Below the pieces are notes generated by a model. It made no database searches and was not told where the DNA came from. It was given only the letters and a program-made list of their open reading frames with translations. From Cristatella mucedo (Eukaryota > Bryozoa > Phylactolaemata > Cristatellidae), in the NCBI GenBank assembly GCA_009760855.2, contig WPIO01000046.1:1181001-1245000 (forward strand): DNA of 64,000 nucleotides, in the 5' to 3' direction. Numbering within the stretch: position 1 is the stretch's first letter; each line of letters begins with the position of its first letter. The translations under genes were made by a program, and so were the position numbers. Below are positions 1-15,739 of this stretch, in pieces.

Positions 1-50
1 GCTCGGTGCGACTAACGCTGCTCTCTGTTGCTGCCACCGCCTCGTTTCAG

Positions 51-1757
51 CTGGACCTGCTCACGCGATCGCACCCGTACAACCCGCTCTGGGCACAGCT
101 GAGGTGAGCGCCAGCGAGGAGGCTGCCTGCCGCTGCTCAGCAGCAGCAGCAGCGTCTGTGTCGCTCGCTCGCGCTGCATCGGGTCCGCCTGCTGCCCCCC
201 ACCCATTTATTTTCTTGCGCGTTTCTCGCCGTCTGACGCAGCGCTCTCTGCCACCCGATGCGTCCTGTGCGTGCGCTGCAGCGATCTGTGCGGAGCCATC
301 GGCAGCCCGCTGCGGCTCGCACGCACCGTGGTGATCGGAAAGAAGGCCGAGGTCGTGCGCCGCTTCCTGTACATGCTGAGCTACTTCATCCGGTGCACGG
401 AGATTCACGAGAACGCCGAAGAGTACACGGAGCAGGACTGTGCTGTCGTCGTCAGCAGCGGCTGCGCCGCGTCGGTCCAGTCGGCCGCGCCGTCCGGCGG
501 CGGAGGAGGTGATGGTGCCACATCCGATGTGTACAGCTTTGGTAGCCTCACGTGGACGACCGACAACGGCACCACCGCCTGTTGCTCGTCCACGCAGCCA
601 AGCGGCGGCGATGGTGTGAGCCTGAAAAGGAGCTCGAGCGGGGCGGCGGCGACTCCTGTCGCCGACTGCTGCCGCCGCCGCTCCGTGGCGAGCAGCGACT
701 CGGTCGCTGCTGCGGCTTCCGTCATTGCAGGGAGCGGCGGCGGCACTAATTTGGGCGCCTCGTTCGGCGCTGCTGCCGCCATCGGTATGCCGGTCACCGG
801 CAGCTCGGCTGCAAACAAGGTCGCGCAGTGGATCTCATCTTGCTCGGAGACGTGCGACGTGCCCGGCAGGCGCGACTCTGCCGCGGCTGCGACCACGGTC
901 CAGGACGGCGTCGGCGCTGCAGCAGGCGGCATCTCGCGATGCTGCGTGCTAGCCGACAGCGGTGGTGGCCCTCTGGCGGCAAAGAAGGAGTGCGTGCGAG
1001 CGCTGGGCCGCGAGGCGCCCTCGTCGTGCGTGCTGCAGCCGCTGGTGCAAGGGATAAAGCAGGCCATCAAGCAGGACGATCCGGCGGCGGCGCCGAGCAA
1101 GCAGCAGCAGCCACCGCCGTCTAGCCGCGACCAACTGCGGAGGCTCTTCTCTCAAGAGCTCGACGAGTTTGACGAGTACTTTGACCGACCGGGGGAGCAC
1201 AACTCCTTCGGGCGCCTCGTGTCACCGTCGACCGGCAGCGGAGGAGGCAGCTGCGTGACATCGCCTGCAGCCTTGACCGCCCCGCCGGGCTGTAGCATAT
1301 TCGACGAGTACTTTGAGGAGGGCGTGCCCATCGGACTCCTGTCGCTGCAAGCCCAGCAGCAGCAGCACCTTCTGCAGGCAGCGGCCGGCGGCGGATCGCC
1401 GGGCGCTGCCTGCAGTGCGCCGTGCTGCCACCTCCAGCAGTGCGGGTCGTGCACCTTTGCGCCGCCGCCGCTGCCCTCGCAGGCCGACGTTGATGGAGGC
1501 GGCCGGACAGGGCGGCACCTGCTGCTCAAGGTGCCCAAGCCGAGCGGCTTCCTCAACTGGTCGGAGCAGCAGCAGCCGCTGCCGCTGTCGGGCCCGCCGC
1601 CGATGTGCTCCGAATGCCGACAGCAGCAGCAGCAGTCTGCGAACGACTGCTGTTTCGGCGGCTGCGGCAGTGTGTGCGACGAGAGTGCCACATGCGGCGC
1701 TCGGCAGCAGCAGCAGCCGCTCAGGTAGGGAGGATGCTGTCGTGCCCACTGTGCTTG

Positions 1758-1845
<88 letters not shown>

Positions 1846-4800
1846 CTGGGGGGCCATCCGACCGCCTGCGGTCTCCAACCCTGAGGCTGGTGGATGAAGG
1901 CAGCAGGCACTGGGTGACCGCAGCCGGTCGCTGTCAGCGCTCCTGTGTCTGTCGCTCCTCTTGCATTGTTGCACAGTGCTGCTGTGGTCGACACGTTTGA
2001 GCAGTTGCTGGTCTGTCTGCAGAGGCAGCGGAGGAGGAGAGGTCGGCGGTTTCCGGCCACTCTCCAGCAGAGGTCGCTCTCTACGACATCAAGCCTGCTC
2101 TATGTCTGTTTTCTCTCTCTGTAGATCTGCCACTCCCGACGTCGCAGCGTCAGTCGGCAGTGGGCTTGGCCCGACGAGGCATGCGTCAGGCGGCAGTGCC
2201 GCACCTGTCGAGATTAACGAGACTTTCTGTAAATACGTCGATGTGCCAATGCCCAGGTTTGTACAGGCGCCCTGTTCAGGGTCCAGCTGATTCCTCTTTA
2301 GCAGACTAAAGCTTCTGTCGGTTCTGTGAATTTTTTATGGCGTTTCACGTGCTGATGCTGCATCATCCGACTTGGTGGCATATCCGACTTTGCCCCGTCT
2401 AGTTGTTTTTTTACAGTTTTCTTCCATGCCTAATAGTGAAGCATATGCCCACGGTGCCCAGAGAGAGAGAGAGAGAGCTAGATGTCTTACTTGCTAGGCA
2501 CATCGCCAAGGCTGGATGAGAAGCGTGTCAATCTCGTTCGTGTTCGGTTGCAATTACCATCATTAAAAAGCAAGCATGGGCATTAAATTAGAGGCATCGC
2601 CTACTCACAGGCATCCCGCTGGAGCTGTCAGTGCCACACACTACGGAATTTTCTTGTCGTTGTAGGTCTCGTTCAACTCGCAGCTGCAGCAGGACTGGAG
2701 CGGACGTGATGACGTCCACTCCCATGCAGACTGCAGCCAACTTTGGCCGTTCACAGCTGGCTGGTTACAGCGATCATTACCTCAGCGATTTTGTCCTACA
2801 TGGGACCAGTGACATGCAGTTTGAGCGAAAGCTTCAGTCCGATCTTGACTTGGCTGTACACTTCCCAATTCTTGACGAGCCAGTTACCGAAGCTGTGTGC
2901 ATCATAGCAAACACAGACTCATGGTAGGCACACGCATAGCTTTTCTTTAGCTCACGCTCAGCCTAAAATCTGTTCGGACTTCCGGCGTTTAGTACACGAT
3001 CACTTGACGTCTCTCGATTGCACGAACCATCGAATTTCCCTAGGTTGGTTCAAGTTGCCTCCAGCATGAAGACCACCGAGGAAAAGAAGCCCATCATGAC
3101 TGCTCCCCTAGTTGTCAACATGGTCGAATCAGTGCAAAGCCTGTACAAGCAGAAAATGTCATCCGAGTTTGTAAGTACGACCACTACCTCACTCGGTTCT
3201 TAAATTGTGCTGTCTTTATGTTTTATTTTGACTTTTTTCTTTGTGTATCGGATCATTGTGATAGCTTTTTGCACTGTCATTGCTTTGTCTCTGCTTCTTA
3301 AAACTGGCCTAGTTCGATTCTTTTCCATTCTTCTAGTTTAATTCATTACTCACGTGTGCAGTGCTCTTACTTGCTTCCGTGCCACTGCTGCTTGTGCATG
3401 TACATTTGATTTGTGTGGAGCATGTGATTTACTTCATGTTGGTATCGGCAAGCTCACACTGCTGTGACTGTCTCAGTGACTAAGGCGAATGCTTTCAATT
3501 TAAGCCTATCTTAGTCATCAGTCGTGTGGGAGCTCACTGTTCTGGTTCTGGGCGGTTTTTTGATCCGTCAAATGTGCAACTAGTCGTTTTTATTTGATAA
3601 GCTCTCGTGTAGCATGCTCCTCGCGAAATGCTCGAGTCATAGATGGTATGCTAGTCTTTTTTTTTTTATTTGCAGCCTCCAGTTATTACACTTGCAGCCT
3701 CCAGTTATTACACTTGCGGCCTCCAGTTATTTGATCCGAAAAGAATTCGTTCCCTCATTGGTCACTAATGTGCATGCATCGTAGCCGAACAGATCGCTAT
3801 ACCATGATGGTCCTACACAGCCATCAGTAGCCGTCATACAGCTGAGCCTGAACTGCCCGTGCCTCTATGTTTTGCCCTCCCCCTACTTACACTAGGCTCT
3901 GAAAGGTTAGCAGTCAGATCAGTGCTACGCCCGCAATTCGGCCCGGCCCTACTTCTGGCCTTCGGCTAATCGTGAGGGCAAAAGACCTTGCTGCCAATCT
4001 CGGCTTCAATCCTAGGCTCTCTGTAGGCTCAATAACGGTGCTGCTACTGTGAGAAACCAAGTAGGCAACTTCGGAGGCTGCCGTGGTTGCCATGTCGTCT
4101 CAGCCATGAGCTCGTCGTGCTGCTGGTCATGCATTAGATCATTTTCTCGTGCGATCGAATGAATGCTATGAAAATGTGAAAGCCTTGGCTGCTGATTGGG
4201 AATTGCCGGTGCATAAAGCTAAGAGCTTACTAATGCAGTTTGCTCGTTTGCATGTTGCTCTTGAAGGTACTTTGGTTAAGTGGTGGCACACTGTCGTGAT
4301 CTTAAGATGTGCCAAAGAAAAGGTGCTTTACACCGTGTGGCACTTATTTTTACTCAGTCCACCCGATTTCCAGCTGACTTTCACTCACCTTCAGTTGCTT
4401 TCAGATGATCGTGTTCAGTTGTATCGGTCCCTCTTGCTTTTTGGCATCGGAAAGAGAGGCACGGACGGGTGTGAATGAGTGGACATATTACGAGTCTTAT
4501 ATCTTTTTTTCTGTCGTACTCGGCAGAAGGCAAATAAGGAAAGGCACTCTGCTTCACCGGATGTTCACAAGACGACGTCCAGGCAGTGTGATATTACGTG
4601 ACTGTCGTTTTTACTCGCATTCGTTTTGCCGTGTTCGTGGTCAAGTTTTGCTGCGACGTGTCGCTCGCACGCTTTCTCTCATCTCTCTGCAGTGCATGAT
4701 GCACCTGGAGGATACTCTTCGTGAGATGTACTTCAAAAGTCGGATGCTGGCCGAGTACGTTAACAGTCAGAAGAAGGTTAATATGGATGACCTCAGCGCA

Positions 4801-5012
4801 ATGCTTGGGTACGTCAAAATTGTGCTGCTGCTCGACCTCGGCCTTGCCGATTGAAGGGCATGGTAGATGGGGCAATAGGCCTTGTCGTCGGTTGCACTGC
4901 CGAATTTCTGACTGGCCTTTGATCGCTTCGCAGATTCGACATCAGCGATCTGCCGCTGCTGCTGTCAGTCGCCGCCACGCACTCTACGCTGCTCACCGAT
5001 GGCCTCTATTGA
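51..5012 (+). CDS. FNIP: Folliculin-interacting protein (FNIP1/2 orthologue), 3' part, seven exons
   Basis: Exons read as 51-103, 282-1724, 2125-2256, 2666-2923, 3044-3170, 4693-4808 and 4934-5012 (stop TGA). All have GT donors and AG acceptors, and the phases agree across every junction. FNIP proteins bind folliculin and AMPK and act at the lysosome in nutrient signalling (family knowledge). The joined first two exons give [11 protein letters not shown] then [17 protein letters not shown], followed by a helix-like block ending [11 protein letters not shown], the usual FNIP N-terminal signature. Exon 2 (481 codons) is mainly Ser/Ala/Gly/Gln low complexity and has two FDEYF motifs. The C-terminal block matches FNIP: ADTD-like [25 protein letters not shown], and an end of [16 protein letters not shown]. 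The first exons lie left of the window. Long polyQ and polyA tracts make exon 2 unusually rich in simple sequence. Family assignment is firm; the exact role in this animal is inferred. Confidence 0.92.
1762..1841. repeat. (CT)n microsatellite in FNIP intron
   Basis: About 80 bp of uninterrupted CT dinucleotide lies 37 bp downstream of the exon 2 donor. A short (GA)n of about 18 bp sits at 2461-2478 in the next intron. Confidence 0.97.
3671..3731. repeat. 22-bp tandem repeat, about 2.8 copies
   Basis: The unit TGCAGCCTCCAGTTATTACA plus CT is repeated at 3671, 3693 and 3715, the last copy partial with one change. It lies in the large FNIP intron 3171-4692. I recognise nothing else in that intron apart from a T-run just before the array. 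Confidence 0.93.
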
Positions 5013-5443
5013 GGCGCGAACGCGATGACGACCATATCGTCCAACCGTGTCCTCGTCTACCGACTCAGGCGGCTCGCGGGACGCAGCCTTCGCTGAGGTT
5101 TCGGCAGCCTTCGAGCACGGTGGCTGGTGCTCCTGGCGGATCATGCGAATGCGAATATAGTCAAGCTGGGCTTCTTTCTGCCTGCTTCTTACTCTTTGCT
5201 CAAGATAGCGCTTAGGGCAGCGACCGAGCGGCTGTCCTTGCACACGCGCGTGACAGTCTGTACAAAGCGTGTAGCTATTTATTTGTAAATACACGTTCGT
5301 CCGTGTACCGCCCTCCTAGTGATGGTGCCCCATCCCAACCACATTGGCTTGTCCGAGCATCCGCTTGGCTGACGAACTAATCGCTGGCAATGGCAAAGCA
5401 TGCATTCGGATTTTCCCGAGTTTTAATTCCATTCTTCTCGTTA

Positions 5444-5449
5444 AATAAA
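5444..5449 (+). promoter_or_regulatory. Probable FNIP polyadenylation signal
   Basis: A canonical AATAAA lies about 430 nt after the FNIP stop codon, and a T-rich stretch follows at about 5486. This is the first AATAAA after the stop. No transcript evidence is available. Confidence 0.55.
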
Positions 5450-5868
5450 CTCAGATGTTTGCAATCTAGTGCTCATTACGCGACTTTTTTTAAATAGGGT
5501 GCATTGATTATCAGCCCTGGACATTGATGTCTTGCCAATGAAAAGACACGTTCGCTCTTTCTAGCGTTTCGATAACCATGGCACGATTGGGGAAGCCATG
5601 CGAATTTCGACATCCTTTTCTACTTGTATACAAATGTTGCCGAACTGCAAAAATACTTTAGGCATTAAAAGGGAATGTAAACTTTGCACGGCGATTGTCC
5701 CGATTTGGCCAACATCCCTTCAATGGGTTATCGCAGAGCCGGGAAGAAAGAAGTTCCTTGTCTTCCTGGGAAACTGAACCCGGCGGCATGAGAAACTAGC
5801 ACTGCGAGTCTGTGCTCACTCTCATTCCTGTATATCTCGACCAAGGTCAGCTGAACGTGCGGACCTTA

Positions 5869-5869
5869 G

Positions 5870-5908
<39 letters not shown>

Positions 5909-6006
5909 ATATGTATATATATATATATATATATGTGTATATATATATATATGTGTGTGTGTATATATATATGTATATATATATATGTTATATATATATA
6001 TATATT
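5869..6006. repeat. Mixed (TA)n/(GT)n array
   Basis: Alternating TA runs are interrupted by (GT)n blocks. Any reading frame across it is only dipeptide repeat (YI, VC) and is not coding. Confidence 0.95.
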
Positions 6007-6125
6007 TGTTTAGCGCCCTTAGAGAATTTAATCACTATCTAGGTGCTAAATATATAATCTGCGGGGTTAGAGCCACGACCTCAATCGTAAAGGTGAGCGT
6101 CTTGAACTTGGTCGCTTAAGAAGAG
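5998..6125 (-). mobile_element. tRNA-headed SINE, copy 1
   Basis: On the minus strand this has a tRNA-like head (GAGGTCGTGG in the B-box region), then a tail of TAGCACCTAGATAGTGATT and a complementary half ending GGGCGCTAAACAAA. It matches the SINE copies at 12455 and 15395. It abuts the TA array, where the usual A/T-rich tail would be. Confidence 0.7.
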
Positions 6126-7757
6126 CACCTTGGGCAAAAAGAGCGGCAGCGTCACATGTAGGAAAAGAAGGCCATATGTAGGAAGAGGCCAGACCTTGAT
6201 CTCGTTGGAGTCATCAATCTCATAAGGCATGAAGAGAGCGGGATGACGTGGAAAGGTCAGCAGCCGGGCACGCCCCTTCGGCATAGGTGGAGAGCAGGCC
6301 TGCGGCTCTAGCTGCTACTTTTGCCCACGCTTAAGCTAGTTCGACGGGGCGGCTGCTATAGGCAAGCCGTCGTGCAGAGAAAGTGGGTGGCAGGTAAATG
6401 TACAAGTCGCGTGGTGTTGTTTGAACTGACGGGCGCGAAAGTCGTGTATGTGGCCAGACCTTGACCTTTTCAGAAGTAGCCAAACATGGGGAGCCTGAGG
6501 GAACTGGCTTTGCATAGCTATCCCATTTTTTTTTGTTTTAAGCGCTGAGGGCCTGCCTGCACCCGGCTGCCGCCCCTTACCAGCTTGCTTCTGTCCCATG
6601 GACAGAAACGAAACCTGTCAACTGGCTTGTCTCAGCAGCAGTGGGGGAGACGGCGAGTGTTTCTCGATACCCACTTCCATCGGATGGCCGCTGCGATGGG
6701 GCTTCTTAAAAGCTCCTTGAACATTTCTTTGATGGGCGTTTTATGCCTCGACGTTTAGGAAATTGTTTCGACTGGGTGAATGGTTTACATGATGCCTGGC
6801 ATGAAGCGAAAGACGACAGCTCGTCGGTTGGCGCACGAGGGACACAGTGTTCGACTCGGTTCTTCCAGGTACTAAGATCGATTGCACTGGGGGCAACGGG
6901 CCAGCAGCAACAGCACCAGCTGGTAAGGAGTTAGTCATTGTTTCACTAAAATTAATTATAACAAACAGTTATCGAGGTTTTTATTTTTTTCAGAAATTGC
7001 TTACTGGGATATGAAGCGGACAATATAACGTAAATAGACCGAATTTCATCTTACTACGGGCATCTAAGAAAGGCGACCAGGTCTATAGAATTCGTGCGTA
7101 GCCAGGCTGCTCCTCTGGCGCGCGTAGGAACGAGTTCGAACATAAGCTCAATTCACGATTTCCTTAGGATTCCTTAGGCTGTAGTTCAGCCCAAGCAGCT
7201 ATGACAGAAATCCCCCGTTTTGCAATTTCCGACATTAGCAAAAGGACCGGCAGAGAAGTTTTATTGGACAATTACTACTGAAGAGTCGTCACCGCCAGTA
7301 GCACTCGTGTTAATTCGACTTTTTTTCCAGGTTTAATATCAAGAAAAAGCGCCTGCACTTTAAAATTTGCTTCGTCCTTTCTGTCGGAGGTCCACTCGCT
7401 TCATCAACACGAGTCATCTTTTGCGAGCTCCCACGTGCAGCTGCTATTGTATATAGGGCCGCCGCCCAATCAGGGCAGCGAAATCAACTGCCGCCAGGCG
7501 TTTGCACTGCACGCAGAGAAGCAAACTGCAAGCAAGTGTAGTAGCTTCGGCGACCCTGAAGTTAAATTGTAAGTAGTCCGGCTCGCCACGATCACACGAG
7601 AGTTTAAGCAAGGCTTTTTTATCGGGCTATCTTGCCCTTTAGGCACATGTGTGACTAGTACGCTCGGTCGAAGCGTCGACGCCTCTGAAGCCGACGCTCG
7701 AAGCTACGCCCTAGTCACCCGGTCGTGCAGGTCACGTGACTTGCCACGCGACCACCC

Positions 7758-11004
<3,247 letters not shown>

Positions 11005-11214
11005 GATTGGCTTCCGTCCTTCCAGAGGATTCTCTGGAAGCCTACGATCACCGAAGACGACGAACGTTACCTCAGGCTCAGAGTGAGACGGCAGCGCATG
11101 TGACTTGGAGCTGTCCACGGCTGATTCAAGCTGCGGCTGAGCAGGCAGCCGCGTTGGACCCGAAAGCGAAGGCGGTTGAGGGGAGCGGTGACAGAAGACG
11201 CTAGTGCTAACCAG

Positions 11215-11375
11215 TTATACCGATGGCCCGGCGGCATTGGCTCTGCACCTCGAGAGCACTGGGCTCGGCGCTCGCGGTGCTTGGGCTTGAGCATCGCGGC
11301 GTCATATTTGAAGCGCCTGAATAGAGATAAAGATCTCCTACGGTTCTATACAAATGAATTATCTCTATATAAAGC
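11215..11375 (+). mobile_element. tRNA-headed SINE, copy 2 (diverged)
   Basis: A degraded head (GTGCTTGGGCTTGAGCATCG) is followed by the diagnostic tail GAAGCGCCTGAATAGAGATA, a TCTCC half and CTATACAAATGAATTAT. It lies about 200 bp upstream of the Kir-A start codon, in the likely promoter or 5' UTR region. Confidence 0.75.
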
Positions 11376-11929
11376 GAGTAAATCCTTCGATCCCTCCGTC
11401 GCGCCTCAAGATGGCAAACTTTCGTCAAGCGGCAAGATAGCGAAGCAGTGTCTTCCGTGACAGGGCTACTATGACTCAGCGAAGCGAGTCCAGAGGCTGT
11501 GAGCTGCTCATAGCATTTTTATACATATGCACACATATCGAGCTTTGCGGGTAAAGTCTCTAAGTGCTAAGTCTAGCAGCTGCTGCATTACTATTCCGTC
11601 GATGCGATGGAGGCATTTACATTTAATGTTGAAAGTCATCTGGCATTCAGTAAGTTGTGCAGACCAGCTGTCACGTTTTAACGTCTACGTCTCGCGAGCA
11701 GGAAAGAGAAAGCAGACAAGCCATCGCACATCGACTCGGGCACGTCACCCAAATGACGTCGTTAGAAAGAACCGGAGCTCGGATCGACTGCTGAGAAAGA
11801 AAGGCCAGCTAGTACGCCGGTGTAGCTACTACTCAGCTAGTAGCCGGTTCGACTCTTCTTTGAATACTGCACGCACGCGTTTGATATCAGCAGCTCTAAG
11901 GCCGGCTGAGCTCGGCCTTAGAACTGTGG
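11376..11929. other. Non-coding spacer upstream of Kir-A
   Basis: No gene is recognised. A perfect 10-bp inverted repeat (TCTAAGGCCG and CGGCCTTAGA, 8-nt loop) lies at about 11894-11921, just before the LTR-like repeat. The Kir-A promoter could be in or near this stretch, but no core element could be assigned. Confidence 0.4.
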
Positions 11930-12811
11930 TAAGGGTCACTGGCTAGGCCGGGGTCTAACCTATGAGCATGGCCGGATGTGCGGTGATGTGAGGTCACCGG
12001 GGCTCTTTGGGAATGAAAGTTGGCCGAGTAAGTTGCGGTGTTGAACGCTCTCGGTCTCGCCGAGTTATGCATTTGGATGGTTGCAGGCGTGCTCCGGCGA
12101 TGCGGCCACGCACGCAAGGCAACGAGTACCCAATGCGCGAGCGGAGCCGGATAGCACGCTCGTTGTTACGGCTTGTATATATCGCTTTTATATCCGTTTG
12201 TATATTACAAGGGGAACCTCTGTAGCGTGTTCGTGGCCCCCGTGAGCTAGTGTCTTTCGGCTCTCGACTGTGGTAGACGTCGACTCCGACTATCCAAGCG
12301 CAGTTACTCAGCTAGCCGGATCTTTGACAGCGTACGCTCGTGCTGTTGGAACGGAGTCGGAACAACGGTAGGACTGCGGAAACCGACTGAGCGACTAAGA
12401 TTTTTGCTAGCGCTTGCGGCGTCATCTCGCGCCCTTATAGACCTTTGCTTTGATCGCCGAGCTGGCTTGGTCCAGCGGTTAAGGTCGCCCCGACCAAGGT
12501 CTGGCTGAGGTCGTGGGCTCAAGCCCCGAGGCATATGTGAAGCGCCTGAATAGAGATTAAGTTCTCTTGGGGCGCTATACAAATGAATTATATACTTTTA
12601 TATCAATTATTTTACAGTTTACTCTGTGAATGAGCCTCCCTGTAGACTTGCTAAGTTCGCCTGTTGCTGTTATCGCATGCGATATTATAAAGAGGTTTAA
12701 CCTGACGGCCGTTCGTCATATCCTAGCTCAGCGGCACGGCGAGCGGCTGCGTGGCCAGAGCACGGCGGGGCTTGGCGGAAAACCGCCTCTGACCTCTGGC
12801 TCTCGGCTACA
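11930..12811 (+). mobile_element. LTR-like repeat unit, copy 1, with nested SINE
   Basis: Positions 12221-12811 start TGTAGCGTGTTCGTG and end CTCGGCTACA, so the termini are TG...CA with inverted TGTAGC/GCTACA ends, as in LTRs. The segment aligns along its length with 39800-40220, except for a SINE insert at about 12455-12605. The 290 bp to its left (11930-12220) also match 39536-39799, so both copies keep the same flanking internal DNA. No partner LTR or pol gene was found nearby. The element could be a truncated LTR retrotransposon or a non-autonomous derivative. Confidence 0.75.
12455..12605 (+). mobile_element. tRNA-headed SINE, copy 3 (intact, nested in LTR)
   Basis: The head GCTGGCTTGGTCCAGCGGTT, with A-box-like and B-box-like (GGTCGTGGGCTCAAGCCCC) parts, is followed by AAGCGCCTGAATAGAGATTA, AGTTCTCTTGGGGCGCTATA and an A/T tail. 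The empty site is seen in the second LTR copy near 40020-40050. CTTTGCTTTGA to the left and TTTACTCTGTGA to the right may be a decayed target duplication. Confidence 0.88.
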
Positions 12812-13125
12812 TAGCTGCTAGGTACACATATTTTGCACTCGCCGCTCGGTGGTGCGGCGAAGCATGCGCCCACTGCAAGCGGGATTGATGCGGTCAGCAA
12901 ACTGCAGCAGCTCTCCTGCCCCGCTATATGAATGAATGAATGAATTCGTTAAATGAGCTTGCCGTTAATTTTAATGCATGCATTCAGAAGACGGTTCTTA
13001 GCTGGTTCTTAAGGTACGCGCGACTTCGATCACTACCGGGCTCTGCTATTGCCGGTATAGACTTGAGTACGTTAAGTAAGTGCTGCTCGCTCGCGAGAGA
13101 GGGAGACAGACAGGCAGAGAGACAC

Positions 13126-13158
<33 letters not shown>

Positions 13159-15394
13159 GAGAGAAAGACAGATGAAAGAAAAAAGAAGAGCAGACAGACA
13201 CAGAGGGAGAAAGAGAGTGGCACGTTGTGGTTCCAGACTGCAGCTCCAGACCCTCTAAAAGCGTTCGTAACAAGGTCACCGGCCCTGTCTCCCTGGCATT
13301 CGTGCAACGAACAATCGGAATTAACCGGTAGGAAAAACGACTGTTAAATCAGTTCTGAAGGCTGCTAAGCAACGACGACATGTATCAAGTCACTACGTGG
13401 GTTCAAAGTCCAGAGGCCCCTCTCCGGAATTACCGCGGCCAGCCGCGAGGATCGCCGGGCTTTCGTGGGGATTCAATAGACGGGAGCTGCTCAGTCGGCG
13501 CGCCTCACTGAGCGGCGGTCCCAGGCTGGCGCCGCGCGCGTATGCGACCTTGCCGAGTGCTAACACCCGTGGGCGACTGCCGCTGTCAGGACCCGTCGCT
13601 GCCTAGTAGCTACAGTGCTGATTTAAAAAGAATTTTTCTGAGCTGACGGGTCAACCCGTGAAACCGACTTAAAACCAAAGCTCGGAAGGGGGAAACGACG
13701 GTGGAAGTGCCTTTTTGGCGTCCTTGCAAGTTTGTTGTTGGCCTCCTCCGGAGACAGACCGCAAAGATTTCCGACAAAATGCATCGCCTCGCCGGGCCTT
13801 GTTAATCTCTCCTCGGTGAAAATTATTCAGCTTTTTATACAGCGCAAATGATACACTTTTCTGGAAGATTTCAGTTCTTCCTGCCGAATAGGCAGCGCAA
13901 ACTCTGGGCTGATCAGCCCTCGTGCACCGCATTCGTGCACCTCACAGTGGAAAAGTCTGAATTTTCTAAGCTTGTACGATACCGTACCGTACCAAACATT
14001 TCATTCGCCTTGATTATTGACTCTGTTGCACCAAGTTTCGAATTATCTGGATAGAGATTAAGTTCTCTTATGGTGCTTTATCAACGATCAATAGTTATTT
14101 TATAAATACTGCTAGTCTTATAGGCATCCGAATGACGCCGTCAAGAAGCCTTTTTAGGCGCCGCCTGAAAACGTGAAGTTTCGCGCAGACGATGGACGGC
14201 CCGCTTGGAAGACTTTAAACTCTATGCCGAACCCTCTATCTAAGAACCATCTACCAACTCAGCAGCCTCTAAAATTCGATTTTGCCTTCATAATAAGCGA
14301 AGATAATTAAAAAAATTATGGCCTCTTTAGAACCTGACCCTGAACTCGCTGACCCCGATATTGCGCGAGCCTCACTATCATCTTCGTTAAGCCTGTCCGA
14401 GATAAAAAAAAAAAAGCGTCCGACTAGACGCTGCCGTGAATCCTCGCTGGAGGCACTTCCTACGCCGAGCCTATCGAATCGCTCTCTCAGCCTGTGCTAG
14501 CTCCCCACCCCCACCGACGAGCTCCGCCCCCTCCAAAAAGCCATCCGGAAACGGTCATCGAGCTAATACTACAAGAGGCTTCGGAGGTCATTTTCACAAA
14601 ACAAAAGTGGCTGGAGCGGCTATAATTTCGTTGGGAACGACCCAGCTCCAGCGCCAGCCTGGCCTGGGCGTGGCCTGGGACGATATTTCGGAGTGAAAAT
14701 TGTGCGATCGTTACCTGGTTGTGAGTATATGAGACTGTACGAATATCCGCAAGGCTGTGTGACTTGAGCAGCCGGTGAGTCGGCCGTACAATGCAGTGAC
14801 GTGTCAGTCGGACGCTTCCCTTCAACGTCCGGTATGGATGAGCGGAAGTAACTAAAAACTGCCCCGTCTTCCGGCCGAATCAGATCAGATCGTCTGTTTT
14901 TGGAGAATTTTTATCCTCCTAAAGACTGCTATTTGCAGCATATTCGTGGCGTATAACAGTAGCGCCGTGATAGGCCTACGCGAATATTTGTGCCCACAGA
15001 GCTATCAGATATCACACGGGCTATCAGATGGTTTTAGTCGCTGCATTGAGTTCTCTTTAAAATATGGCATATACGAAACATCGTTTGTAGCTGTTAAGTT
15101 TATCAGGTTACTAAAATTTTGCTCTTATCATTGCTTTTGGATTACGCTACTTATCAATAACGAAGTCCACCTTTACGTTTCCTTCATCGTACTCTTGCCG
15201 TAGTTGGTGGGCGTCATAGCAGGACTCTGCTTCTGCGTATTACAATGTTTTCATTTTTCAGTATGTGTGGGTGTTCTAATATGTATCTTTACGCTATTAC
15301 AATACTGACATCCTAGCGATCCTCGGATCTGATGTTTCACTTGGTTGTAGAGGTTTAAATCCCGCTGCTTGTCAAAACGATTCGCCTGCCATTA
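12812..15394. other. Non-coding stretch with simple repeats
   Basis: Contains a GA-rich tract at about 13120-13165, a SINE tail fragment at about 14045-14100 and an A-run at 14402-14414. No open frame here has a recognisable domain or convincing splice context. Confidence 0.5.
14045..14100 (+). mobile_element. SINE tail fragment
   Basis: GGATAGAGATTAAGTTCTCT then TATGGTGCTTTATC matches the 3' hairpin of the tRNA-headed SINE. The tRNA head is absent. Confidence 0.6.
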
Positions 15395-15545
15395 GAGCTG
15401 GTTTCACCCGGTGGTTAAGGTGCTCGCTCCGACCAAGGTCTGGCTGAGGTCGTGGGCTCGAGCCCTGTGGCATATGTAAAGCTCCTGACTAGAGATCAAG
15501 TTATCTTAGGGCGCTGTACAAATGAATTATATTATTATAATTATT
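15395..15545 (+). mobile_element. tRNA-headed SINE, copy 4 (intact)
   Basis: The head begins near AGAGCTGGTTTCACCCGGTG. A B-box-like GGTCGTGGGCTCGAGCCC follows, then CTGACTAGAGATCAAG, a TTAGGGCGCT half and TGTACAAATGAATTATATTATT. The domain order is the same as copy 3. Confidence 0.87.
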
Positions 15546-15739
15546 TAAGTGAGAGTTGTACTTTGTTTGTGCTACTAGGAGCAAGATAGCATGAAGAATT
15601 GAATTTTCTACAACGATATCCTTTGCTACAGGGTTCTTTTGCAATAAACAGCCAAAATATACCGGGACACGGTGATACCATTTTTGAACCTGAAACTAGA
15701 AGCTGAGATGACAAGCCTCGCTAATATGTATGTATATAT

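Larger units (their letters stand above)
5450..7757. other. Convergent spacer between FNIP and Kir-A
   Basis: The two genes converge here. The spacer holds a TA/GT-rich array at about 5869-6006, a minus-strand SINE at about 5998-6125, and otherwise unique-looking sequence. The sequence TTTATT at 7260-7265 reads AATAAA on the minus strand and could end the Kir-A transcript about 490 nt after its stop. I see no convincing coding exon. Confidence 0.6.

Noticed and set aside
405-2060. Long minus-strand open frames opposite FNIP exon 2
   Set aside because: Shadows of a GC-rich low-complexity exon, and of the CT array (ER dipeptides). No domain.
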